64,000 bases of DNA, taken from NCBI GenBank assembly GCA_016929595.1, contig JAFGIN010000089.1:1-64000 (forward strand), written 5' to 3'. The notes beneath the pieces were generated by a model, which ran no database searches, was not told the origin of the DNA, and saw nothing but the letters and a program-made list of their open reading frames with translations. Each line of letters begins with the position of its first letter. Position 1 is the first letter of the stretch. The stretch comes from Chitinispirillaceae bacterium. GTDB taxonomy: Bacteria > Fibrobacterota > Chitinivibrionia > Chitinivibrionales > Chitinispirillaceae. The position numbers and the translations under genes were made by a program. Shown piece after piece: positions 8,303 through 15,739 of the stretch.

Positions 8303-8485
8303 TTATTTTATCAGCTCAGAAATCGTTTCATTTTCACTGACAAAATCTCCAAGTGTAGATTTGACAAACAATGGATTCTCGAAATCAATTTCCTCTTCAG
8401 AACTGGAAATTGTATCGAACTCATCGATCGAGTCAACATCCATCAGGACTTCATCCGGATCATAATCATCATACATCAATAACAT
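8303..8485 (-). CDS. Small highly acidic protein, first gene of the Hsp20 operon
   Basis: 60 residues from the ATG at 8485. AGGAGG is six bases upstream; the ATG at 8491 abuts the ribosome-binding site and is unlikely. The protein is extremely acidic: MLLMYDDYDPDEVLMDVDSID, then SSSEEEIDFENP, with almost no basic residues. There is no signal peptide or membrane segment. I recognise no family. A strong ribosome-binding site and its place ahead of two Hsp20 genes argue that it is real. It could be an Hsp20 partner or regulator, but nothing in the sequence proves that. Confidence 0.65.
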   Translation of the reverse strand: MLLMYDDYDPDEVLMDVDSIDEFDTISSSEEEIDFENPLFVKSTLGDFVSENETISELIK

Positions 8486-8515
8486 GGTCATCCTCCTTTT
8501 GTTACTGGTGTTTAT

Positions 8516-8547
8516 TTTATAGTTTGTGTCTTAACCATCGTTGTCAA
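8516..8547 (-). promoter_or_regulatory. Candidate promoter of the Hsp20 operon
   Basis: On the minus strand there is a TTGACA (8542-8547) and a TATAAA (8516-8521), about 30 bases upstream of the acidic-protein start. The 20-base spacer is longer than the usual 17, so this is only a candidate. I found no CIRCE sequence here. Confidence 0.3.
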
Positions 8548-8820
8548 AGAGTGTAAGCATATTCCTTGCCAAAAAAATGAATTGTAGCGGATTGTGGTAT
8601 TTGTATAAATCCCGACTTCAGTGGTGACGAAATTAAGTGCTGACAGGAACCTTATGTTTCATTTTAAAATAAAATGCTGTATGAAAATGAGACTGCTGAA
8701 ACAGTTCCCGGGAAGGACAATGATTCCCTGGTCTCTGCTGAATAAAGGATCTTCAGGGGTTGGATAATAAACTGAGATACCGGAACGAAATAAAAACCGT
8801 TAACGAAAAAACAGATAATT

Positions 8821-8914
8821 TGTTACCGCTCAGGAGCCAGAATCCAGAATTCATCCCGAGCTCGGGAAGAAGAAAGACAATAACAAATGTATTATTCTTC
8901 TGGTGTAACGGTTA
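8821..8914. repeat. Palindromic intergenic element, copy 2
   Basis: Contains the perfect 14-base palindrome TCCCGAGCTCGGGA (8855-8868), an AGAAGAA...TTCTTCT stem after it, and outer TTACCG / TAACGGTTA-type arms. The segment CTCAGGAGCCAGAATCCAGAATTCA matches the CTCAGGAGTCAGAATTCA arm of the element at 11291. This marks a dispersed family. Confidence 0.55.
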
Positions 8915-8931
8915 AGTATATTTAATTCAGT

Positions 8932-9008
8932 ATGAATTATGAATTATGAATTATGAATTATGAATTGTGAATTGTGAATTGTGAATTGTGAATTGTGAAT
9001 TGTGAATA
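8932..9008. repeat. Heptanucleotide tandem array
   Basis: Five perfect ATGAATT units (8932-8966) are followed by five perfect GTGAATT units (8967-9001) and a partial one. The array ends about 55 bases before the methyltransferase start, within promoter range. A 7-base unit cannot keep frame, but here it lies outside coding sequence, so changes in copy number would alter promoter spacing rather than a protein. Confidence 0.9.
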
Positions 9009-9062
9009 CCTGCCGGGTAGCAACAAATAATAGAGCCATTTTCCTTAAGGGCTGGAGGGACA

Positions 9063-9866
9063 ATGAAAAAAGACTATGTACATGGTTATTCAGACAGGGA
9101 GTCAATCCGTCTTGAAGATCAGGCTGAATGCTTGAGTGAGATTCTTCATCATGACTCAAATTTTCCACAGAAGTCATTAATTTTAGAAGCTGGTTGCGGT
9201 GTTGGTGCCCAAACAAAAATTGTTGCTCCAAAAAATCCGGATTCAAAGCTTATTTCAATCGATATATCCGAAGATTCTCTTAAGAAAGCAAAGGAAACAA
9301 TCGTATCTCAAGAGATTGGAAATGTTGAATTTCAGCATGGCAATATTTTTGATCTTCAGTTTCCGGATGAATACTTTGATCATGTCTTTGTGTGCTTTGT
9401 TCTGGAACATCTGCCAGACCCCCTTCGTGCGCTCAGTGCACTGAAACGCGTTCTCAAGAGTGGCGGGACCATTACTCTGATAGAGGGGGATCACGGGTCA
9501 ACCTACTTTTATCCTGAAAGTAACTTTGCTCAAAAAGCAATTAATGCACTCGTTAAACTCCAATCGGGAAACGGTGGAAATGCCCTGATTGGAAGACAAC
9601 TGTATCCACTTCTCGTTACTGCCGGTTTTAAAAATTGCACAGTTTCTCCCCGGATGGTGTATGTGGATTCCAGCAGGCCGGCTCTGGTGAGTGGATTTAC
9701 AAAAAATACATTTATCGCTATGATCGAAGGAGTCAGAGAAAAAGCGGTCCGGGATTCTGTAATCGATAAGGAAGAAATTGATAAGGGAATATCTGATTTG
9801 TATCTGACAACTCAGGATGATGGTGTTTTTTGTTATACCTTTTTCAAAGGTGTCGGGTATAAGTGA
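9063..9866 (+). CDS. SAM-dependent class I methyltransferase
   Basis: 267 residues. The Rossmann SAM-binding motif I is ILEAGCGVGAQTKIVA (about residues 40-55). It is followed by ISIDISEDSL (motif II, ribose contact), HGNIFDLQFPDEYFDHVFVCFVLEHL (motifs III/IV) and LKSGGTITLIEGDHG (motif VI region). This is the Methyltransf_11/25 pattern of small-molecule methyltransferases acting in the cytoplasm. The substrate is not evident. It stands alone, directly downstream of a heptanucleotide repeat array and upstream of a decayed rtcB. GGAGG lies four bases before the ATG. Confidence 0.88.
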   Translation: MKKDYVHGYSDRESIRLEDQAECLSEILHHDSNFPQKSLILEAGCGVGAQTKIVAPKNPDSKLISIDISEDSLKKAKETIVSQEIGNVEFQHGNIFDLQFPDEYFDHVFVCFVLEHLPDPLRALSALKRVLKSGGTITLIEGDHGSTYFYPESNFAQKAINALVKLQSGNGGNALIGRQLYPLLVTAGFKNCTVSPRMVYVDSSRPALVSGFTKNTFIAMIEGVREKAVRDSVIDKEEIDKGISDLYLTTQDDGVFCYTFFKGVGYK

Positions 9867-9909
9867 AATCCTGATACTGGTAGATCACTTAAGGTTATGA
9901 AATTACAAT

Positions 9910-10600
9910 TCAATAATTATGGTTATCGGGATCTAAAATATCAACTTTAAACTGATTTGTTGCCAGTATATTTCCAAATCCCCTTGAACCGTAATGTGAT
10001 AAAAATGCTACCGAATCGTTTTTAAGCCCGAATACATCTGCTGTTGTCGCATTGATTTCCTGTTTTTAATTAATACAGCTTCACATTCTCCAAAATGGTT
10101 TCCACCTCCATACGAGCCAAGCTTCATCAGTTTTCCTTCAGGTCACTGAACACTTCAAGCTTTATCAAGTGGTTAAGTCTTGAAGATAATGCATCTACTG
10201 ATCCGTTATGTCCACGATGATATGCGTCCTCACATCTCTGCGACCTGGATGCCGGAATTCCCAGAGTCTCACAAACCTGTTGTGAGGCACCATCAGTAAC
10301 AGCCCGAATTACGTTTTCGTACGGATCCTGCACGATTTTCTTACATTACATTGCGCTGTCCCTGTCCAGCGCCGGTTGGTGTCTGTTCCGTAATCGCATT
10401 GATCAGATCACGCATGATCCTCTTATCGGAAATCTCCGAAACCGGAAGATCAAGCTTTAACAGGCTCATAGAACATCTAATATCGGGGACCTGCAGGATG
10501 GGCGAGATTTTAAGACAACGCAACAGCGTGCTCGTATTGCCCCACCCACAATTGAACTCATTGGAAAACATGGGTTACTTTTCAGCGGTGTAAGCCACTT
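9910..10600 (-). pseudogene. Decayed RtcB-type RNA ligase gene
   Basis: Three minus-strand reading frames together spell parts of RtcB. 10341-10571 gives FNCGWGNTS and DIRCSMSLLKLDL with TPTGAGQGQ, matching the GVGxDIxCG/RLL region. 10127-10333 ends in VDALSSR, the segment before the GNH loop. A second frame gives KLGSYGGGNHFGECEAV, the RtcB metal-binding GSGNHF loop. A third gives VAFLSHYGSRGFGN, the HSGSRG motif. At least two frameshifts and a stop at 9910 well short of the normal C-terminus show that the gene is dead. RtcB seals RNA 2',3'-cyclic phosphate or 3'-phosphate ends; no intact copy or RNA cyclase is in the window. Confidence 0.8.
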
Positions 10601-11520
10601 ACCGGAAAACAAACGGAAGAGTCACAAACAAAGATACTCTTTTCGTTAAGCATGAACAGTTGATCAAATATTACGATATTAACAAAAAGGGTCACTGATT
10701 GGGAGAGTGTTCATCCTGATCCACTTGGGGATTAATTGGTTGGCGGAGTGGTAACAATGCTCATGCTTCTCCCCTCTGCGGTTATAATACGAGAGGTCCG
10801 GTAAACATTGACGTCTATATATCTGAATCTGAATAGTTACAATGTTTCAAAGATTAAACGTTAGGCTTTATATTAACTATGTATATTACAAACAGGGAAA
10901 GTAGTCACTGTTCTTTGGTAACTTGAGGTGCTGATTAAATTATTAGATTGAATAATGCTTTAGATTTTTTTTTATATTTTCTATTTGCATATTGGTAATT
11001 ACAAATATGTATATTAGATAAAAGAGAATATCGTGAATGCAGTGTCCCATTAGGTTAATATGTAAAAGTTAATATTATACGACTATTTATGCTTGTTTTT
11101 ATATCGCAGAGTCTATATGAAAACTTTTTAAATCAAAAAGATTCAATGTGTTAAAATCGGCAAAAAGTTGTTATATCTGTTGGATCTCATAATTTTTCGG
11201 GTATATAAAAGTGTTTCATGTAAAATTGATATGTAAATAGATAAAACCTATTAAGTATTGTAGAGAAGTATCTTAATCGTAAAAAAAGAGTACTACTCAG
11301 GAGTCAGAATTCAGTAGAGAAAGAGTAAGAAAGAGTGCATTTTTATCATGATGTAATGATTTACTACATATTTTCTTTACTTTTTCTCTTATTCTGACTC
11401 CTGACTCCTTCGCGAGCTCGGGATGCATACCTGATGAGTAGTTGCAAAAAAAGTATCTATTGCAGATTTCTCTGAACTCGTAAAAATATGTTATATTATG
11501 TATTAATAGGGGAGGGCCCG
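10601..11520. other. Long gene-free AT-rich region
   Basis: No gene that I can support. 10601-10850 holds fragments of mixed composition that may be further rtcB debris, and a GAATAGTTAC at 10831-10840 identical to the arm of the element at 4526. 10860-11280 is very AT-rich with no ORF. An inverted-repeat element lies at 11291-11443. GGGGAGGG just before 11521 is the ribosome-binding site of the radical SAM gene. I looked for a short precursor-peptide gene here and found none with a ribosome-binding site. Confidence 0.55.
11291..11443. repeat. Palindromic intergenic element, copy 3
   Basis: A long imperfect inverted repeat. The left arm, ACTACTCAGGAGTCAGAATTCA followed by GAGAAAGAGTAAGAAAG, is mirrored by the right arm CTTTACTTTTTCTCTTATTCTGACTCC and an outer TGAGTAGT. 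The right arm carries the inserted GAGCTCGGGATG core also seen at 8860 and 4485. It looks like a non-coding mobile or REP-like element about 85 bases upstream of the radical SAM gene. Confidence 0.65.
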
Positions 11521-12753
11521 GTGAAGATCAAATTTATTGACGCTGAAACATTCATATGTCAAATAATCGATGAAACAGCATTGAAAGCCATTTCTTTTCT
11601 GGAAAATGAAAAGTATACACGAGAAACTATAAAGGATAAAATATTTATAAATGGTGTGCTTCCATCATTTCCCGGAGAATCATGGAATCGCTTTTTTACA
11701 AATTGTTATGGTATTTCCAATTTTAAACGTATTCCTTTATGGACAGATATTGTATGCACGGGGAGATGTCATTGCAATTGCTGGCACTGCTTTCGATCGA
11801 AACATAAAAACAATGAGGATCTGGAGTTAGATATAATTGCATCCGTAATGCAAGACGCTAAAGAATGTGGTGCTGTAATTATTGGGGTAACTGGTGGGGA
11901 ACCTATGTTACGGAACGATATAGTCGAAATCATCAATTGTATTCCAAATGGTACTGAAGGACAGTTGTACACTACAGGTATCAATATAAACGATCAGTTT
12001 TACAAAAAAATTGAAAATTCAAATCTCACACGTTGTGTAATAAGCCTTGACCACTATAATGAGACGATTGTAAATCAACGTAGAAATTACAAGAATGCGT
12101 ATTCGGATGCTATACGGGCAATATCAATTCTTGCCGATACACCTCTATATGTTACAGTCACCTTGTGTCTGACAGAAGAATTATGTTCTGAAACAGAGCT
12201 GAATAAGTATCTTGAATTTGTTTGCAAACTGCGTGCTGATGAAATACGGATCATTCTTCCGGTTCCTCAAGGCAATCTTGAAAATAAGGATAACAAGCGT
12301 CTTTATATTGATGCGATAAATTTGTTACGAATTTTTAAGAAGAACACGCTTTTTGATACCGAATTGCCATCAATTCTTCTTTTTTGCGACTATGAAAGCA
12401 GATATTGTCTGGGTTGTGGTGCCGGAACACACATCCTTTCTATAAATAATGATGGGAATGTGAGTCCTTGTGTCGCTTTACCTTTATCGTTCGGTAATGT
12501 CAAAGAAACAAAACTCAAAGAAATATATACAAACATGGAACCTTTTTTCAAAACATCATGGCCTGTCTGTTATGGTAAACAAATGAACGGGTTTTTAGTA
12601 AGAAATGGTCTTTTTAAAGAGAGTTATCCCTATTCGGTCGATTTCTCCCGTTATATTGCTTCGCAGTGTTCAAATGGTACGAAGCAGGGAGCGTTTTTTA
12701 AAGCTCTTACGTCTACAGAACAAGTTAAACCGGTTCTTGCATATGCAAACTAG
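11521..12753 (+). CDS. Radical SAM enzyme with SPASM-like C-terminus
   Basis: 410 residues from the GTG at 11521. GGAGG at 11511-11515 sets this start, and the upstream ATG at 11488 lies before the ribosome-binding site. Residues 1-75 form a small N-terminal domain, possibly PqqD-like but not certain. RCHCNCWHCF holds the radical SAM CxxxCxxC (Cys 83, 87, 90), followed by GVTGGEP (SAM contact). The C-terminus has CLGCGAGTHILSINNDGNVSPC and a later PVCYG, a SPASM-like auxiliary cluster pattern. Such enzymes modify peptides or small molecules. It heads a tight cassette with a KAS III-like gene (9 bases on) and a flavodoxin-ferredoxin, a possible electron source. The substrate is unknown. Confidence 0.88.
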   Translation: MKIKFIDAETFICQIIDETALKAISFLENEKYTRETIKDKIFINGVLPSFPGESWNRFFTNCYGISNFKRIPLWTDIVCTGRCHCNCWHCFRSKHKNNEDLELDIIASVMQDAKECGAVIIGVTGGEPMLRNDIVEIINCIPNGTEGQLYTTGININDQFYKKIENSNLTRCVISLDHYNETIVNQRRNYKNAYSDAIRAISILADTPLYVTVTLCLTEELCSETELNKYLEFVCKLRADEIRIILPVPQGNLENKDNKRLYIDAINLLRIFKKNTLFDTELPSILLFCDYESRYCLGCGAGTHILSINNDGNVSPCVALPLSFGNVKETKLKEIYTNMEPFFKTSWPVCYGKQMNGFLVRNGLFKESYPYSVDFSRYIASQCSNGTKQGAFFKALTSTEQVKPVLAYAN

Positions 12754-12762
12754 AGGAATACT

Positions 12763-13815
12763 ATGATAAAAGCAAACATTACAGGGATTGGCAGATATAC
12801 TCCACCGTTGGTTACAAATGAAGAAATTATAAACGTTTATGGAAAAAAAGCCCGTATTTTAGCTGAAAAAATTCATCATAAAACCAGGTACTGGGCAATA
12901 GATGTAATAACTGGCAAGACAGATCTGACGAATACCGATATGGCTTGTGAGGCATCAAAACAGGCATTGCTCATGGCGGGAAGAGATGCCAATGACATTG
13001 ATTTGATCATATATTCTACGGCAACTCCCGATTATCCGCTTCCGCCATGCTTTACAATTCTTCAGGAAAAACTCGGTATAAAAAGGTGCACAGGGTTTGA
13101 CATCAGGTCTGGTTGCTCCGGTTTTGGCAGCGCATTGATTACCGCACAGCAGTTTATATCAAACGGAAATGCAAAAGCCGCTTTGGTGATTGGAGCTGAT
13201 CTTAATACAACAAGAGGAAGTTTTCATTATCTCAATATGGATAAGAATGAAGTTCCACTTAAAATCCTTTACAATATAATGTTGTTTGGTGATGCTGCAG
13301 GGGCGGTTGTTCTTGAAGCTTCTCATGATACAGAGTATGGCATTTTCGGATATAATATGGGATCATCAAAAGCTCACATGCCATTTGGTTCAGTAATTCA
13401 AGTAGGTGGATCCAGGTATCCTTTTCCGTCTGAAACCTTGCAGAATGAAGATTGGGTAATTACACAGGATGGAAAATTAACCGAAGAGCTGATTGTTGAG
13501 GTTCTATTTGAATCTCTGAAGGAATTCAAGGAAAAATTTAATATACGTCTTGATTTTTTTGATACAATAATATTTCCGGTAGATATCCCTGGTATTCAGG
13601 AAAAAGTTGAAAAACATTTCGCCGATCTTAATCCGGAAAAAATCGTCAGTATTGGATCAGAAGGTGGAAGCCTTGCAAATGCTGCGATACCACTATCGCT
13701 TTATAAAGCTTATGAGACAAATTTACTCAAAAGAGGAAATAATATTTTGATTTATACAGCAGAGAATACACGCTGGCAATTTGCACTTATTGGAATGAAG
13801 TGGGGGAGGGATTGA
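12763..13815 (+). CDS. KAS III (FabH/thiolase-fold)-like protein with altered active site
   Basis: 350 residues aligning end to end with beta-ketoacyl-ACP synthase III: an IIYSTATPDYPLPP region, the nucleophile loop RSGCSGFGSA (Cys118), and LFGDAAGAVVLE. The other catalytic residues are gone. Where FabH has VPHQAN, this protein has FPVDIP (Val273 for His); where FabH has GNTSAAS, it has GGSLANAA (Ser303 for Asn); and the glycine-rich GGGFTWG is replaced by AENTRWQ. A Cys-only KAS III cannot run normal decarboxylative condensation. It may be an acyltransferase, thioesterase-like or acyl-carrier enzyme. It lies between the radical SAM gene and the flavodoxin-ferredoxin gene, with 9 and 11 base gaps. 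Confidence 0.85.
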   Translation: MIKANITGIGRYTPPLVTNEEIINVYGKKARILAEKIHHKTRYWAIDVITGKTDLTNTDMACEASKQALLMAGRDANDIDLIIYSTATPDYPLPPCFTILQEKLGIKRCTGFDIRSGCSGFGSALITAQQFISNGNAKAALVIGADLNTTRGSFHYLNMDKNEVPLKILYNIMLFGDAAGAVVLEASHDTEYGIFGYNMGSSKAHMPFGSVIQVGGSRYPFPSETLQNEDWVITQDGKLTEELIVEVLFESLKEFKEKFNIRLDFFDTIIFPVDIPGIQEKVEKHFADLNPEKIVSIGSEGGSLANAAIPLSLYKAYETNLLKRGNNILIYTAENTRWQFALIGMKWGRD

Positions 13816-13826
13816 AAAATTTAATT

Positions 13827-14672
13827 ATGAAAACTGCAATTTATTACTATTCAGGAACAGGAAATACCAAATATGGGGTTGAATACCTGAAAAAATGTTT
13901 TGAAAAACATAACAATACATGTGAGTTGATTTCCATTTGTGATAAACCATCTTTTGAACCTGAACATTATGATTTAGTGGGATTCGCTTCACCAGTATAC
14001 CATGGCTATCCTGCAAAGGTAATGATTGATTTCATAGAAAAAATTTCATGTTGTGCAATGGAAATACCCGCGTTTACCATTCTCTGTCCCTGTTTCAATT
14101 TGTTTGAACTTGGTTATTGGGGAGCAAAGGAACATTTCTATGGAATGCTGGCTAAAAAAAATATCAGAGTAATTACTGAATCTGGCTTTTTTGGTGAAGC
14201 CAGCCATCCGGTTATCCGAACCTTCTTTTTAGGGCCATTTTTTAAATTTATTGGTACACCATATTTAAGTAAAGGGCGTCCAGACAGTCGTGACACTTCT
14301 GCTATTTCTGATTTTTCAGAAACAATCACAAAAAATTTTAACAACTACAAATCCGGCATAGTCCCAAAGCTACCCCACAGTAAGATAAAAAAATGGATTT
14401 CAACTAACGTAGTATTTTCTTTTGTTGAGTATTGTAACAAACACTTTCTGATAAAAAAAGTTAATAAAAATGAATGTACAAAATGTGGTGCATGTTTCAA
14501 TGTCTGTCCGGTTAATGCAATTGTTCTCAATGAGTATCCGGTATTTCAATCATCGTGTATTCATTGTCAGAATTGCATTAATATCTGTCCAAATGGTGCC
14601 ATTGAGTACAATACATTACGTAAGGTCAATCCATACAGATCAGCTTATGGAGCACATCAATCAGATATATGA
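13827..14672 (+). CDS. Flavodoxin-ferredoxin fusion (EFR1-type)
   Basis: 281 residues from the ATG at 13827. In-frame GTG (13800) and TTG starts exist, but the domain begins at MKTAIYYYSGTGNTKYG, the FMN-phosphate loop. Residues 1-190 are a flavodoxin-like domain (VGFASPVYHGYPAK is the second FMN loop). Residues 215-265 are a two-[4Fe-4S] ferredoxin: CTKCGACFNVCP and CIHCQNCINICP. Such proteins move electrons between ferredoxin and flavin. In this cassette it is a natural reductant for the radical SAM enzyme or for reducing a bound product. The KAS III-like gene ends 11 bases upstream. Confidence 0.9.
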   Translation: MKTAIYYYSGTGNTKYGVEYLKKCFEKHNNTCELISICDKPSFEPEHYDLVGFASPVYHGYPAKVMIDFIEKISCCAMEIPAFTILCPCFNLFELGYWGAKEHFYGMLAKKNIRVITESGFFGEASHPVIRTFFLGPFFKFIGTPYLSKGRPDSRDTSAISDFSETITKNFNNYKSGIVPKLPHSKIKKWISTNVVFSFVEYCNKHFLIKKVNKNECTKCGACFNVCPVNAIVLNEYPVFQSSCIHCQNCINICPNGAIEYNTLRKVNPYRSAYGAHQSDI

Positions 14673-15097
14673 GATAGTACTGAACTAAAAGAATGTCATA
14701 ATTGACCTAATGCGCACTGCTATACTTAAATAGCTTATGGGTAATCAAAATCGTATCTGAGAGATGCCCAGAGGTAACGGCTATGGTAACCTGCTATATT
14801 CTGGAGCGTGTAGCAGGTGATGCTCACACATCAAAACGGTTTTTCACAAGACTGCAATTCAGCATCTGATAATCTATCTTTATGGTACCCTCTGGAATGT
14901 TCGCGGAGATAAAGATCTGCGTTTTGTAAGGCTAAGTACGGTACATTGTATCTTCCTTGAACAGAAATTGATCTTTCCGTTAAGTTTTTTCAGTTTTTCT
15001 ATCAAACTGTATAAAAAGTATTGAAATACCCTCTGGTTTAACTGTATTTTTTATCCAAATGGTTAAACCATATAGATAAATAATTTGGTTAATAATT
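14673..15097. other. Intergenic region before the efflux operon
   Basis: 425 bases separating the radical SAM cassette from the TetR-led operon. No reading frame with a ribosome-binding site or recognisable product. The right 80 bases are AT-rich and hold repeated GGTTTAAC/GGTTAA motifs (see the operator entry). I see no terminator hairpin with a T-run after the cassette, so read-through is possible. Confidence 0.5.
15059..15071. promoter_or_regulatory. Candidate TetR operator
   Basis: ATGGTTAAACCAT is a 6+1+6 inverted repeat 26 bases before the TetR start. Related half-sites CTGGTTTAAC (about 15033-15042) and TTTGGTTAAT (about 15083-15092) flank it. Its position over the probable promoter and the direction of the operon suggest autoregulation, as is usual for TetR repressors of efflux genes. 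Confidence 0.45.
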
Positions 15098-15739
15098 ATG
15101 GAACTTACTACCGAACAGATAATCATTCAAGCTGCCCGCAAAGAGTTTATAGAAACTGGTCTCGCTGGTGCCAGAATGCAAAAAATTGCAGAACGGGCTG
15201 GCGTTAACAAAGCATTGTTGCACTACTATTTTCGATCGAAGGAAAAACTATACGAAGCATCATTTAAAGATTCGGCGTTCACTTTTTGGGATGCTGTTGA
15301 AAAACAAATTCCGGAGATTGAAAAATCAGGTAATCTCAGAATACTTATACAAACCGTTGTAAGTACCTTTTTTAGGGTGATGAGTGCTAATCCAGATTTC
15401 CCCAAAATGATTATCAGAGAGATAGCTGATGGAGCAACAATTATCCCGGTTCTTGGAAACAGCGTTTATAATCGATTCCGCTCTCTTCTTCCGAGGGTAC
15501 AGAAGATAATCAGGGAAGAAGTGGCACAGGGAAACGTGTATCCGTTTGATCCGTTTCATCTCTTATTAAATATTACCGGTATGTGTGCAATATCAGTGAT
15601 GATTGAGCCTGTTGTGAATGTAATAGCAGCAAAGATTGGTAAAACGACAAATTTTGATGAATCCTACTATCAGAAAAGAATCAACTCGATTGTGGAGCTC
15701 ATATCTCATGGCGTTTACATGGAGGAAAAACAGGGGTGA
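15098..15739 (+). CDS. TetR/AcrR family transcriptional regulator
   Basis: 213 residues. The N-terminal helix-turn-helix is typical: ARKEFIETGLAGARMQKIAERAGVN then KALLHYYFRSKEKLYEA (residues 12-50). The rest is a helical ligand-binding domain of the size seen in YbiH/CecR-like regulators, which control the related ybhG-ybhFSR efflux genes of E. coli. It is first in a six-gene export operon: its TGA overlaps the GTG of the outer-membrane-factor gene. It probably represses its own operon until a substrate binds. Confidence 0.92.
   Translation: MELTTEQIIIQAARKEFIETGLAGARMQKIAERAGVNKALLHYYFRSKEKLYEASFKDSAFTFWDAVEKQIPEIEKSGNLRILIQTVVSTFFRVMSANPDFPKMIIREIADGATIIPVLGNSVYNRFRSLLPRVQKIIREEVAQGNVYPFDPFHLLLNITGMCAISVMIEPVVNVIAAKIGKTTNFDESYYQKRINSIVELISHGVYMEEKQG

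Larger units (their letters stand above)
8548..9062. other. Gene-free region holding repeats
   Basis: About 515 bases without a supported gene, between the divergent heat-shock operon and the methyltransferase. 8548-8820 shows nothing I can name. 8821-8914 is a palindromic element and 8932-9008 a heptamer array, both listed separately. GGAGGGA just before 9063 is the methyltransferase ribosome-binding site. Confidence 0.6.

Noticed and set aside
8932-9008. Heptamer repeats as a CRISPR array
   Set aside because: Units are 7 bases and contiguous, without spacers; no cas genes are present.
11000-11520. Precursor peptide for the radical SAM enzyme
   Set aside because: I scanned the AT-rich leader for a short ORF with ribosome-binding site and core-like residues and saw none. 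A distant precursor cannot be excluded.
14673-15097. Non-coding RNA or small gene before the TetR operon
   Set aside because: No strong hairpin with T-run, no conserved RNA signature and no convincing ORF are visible.
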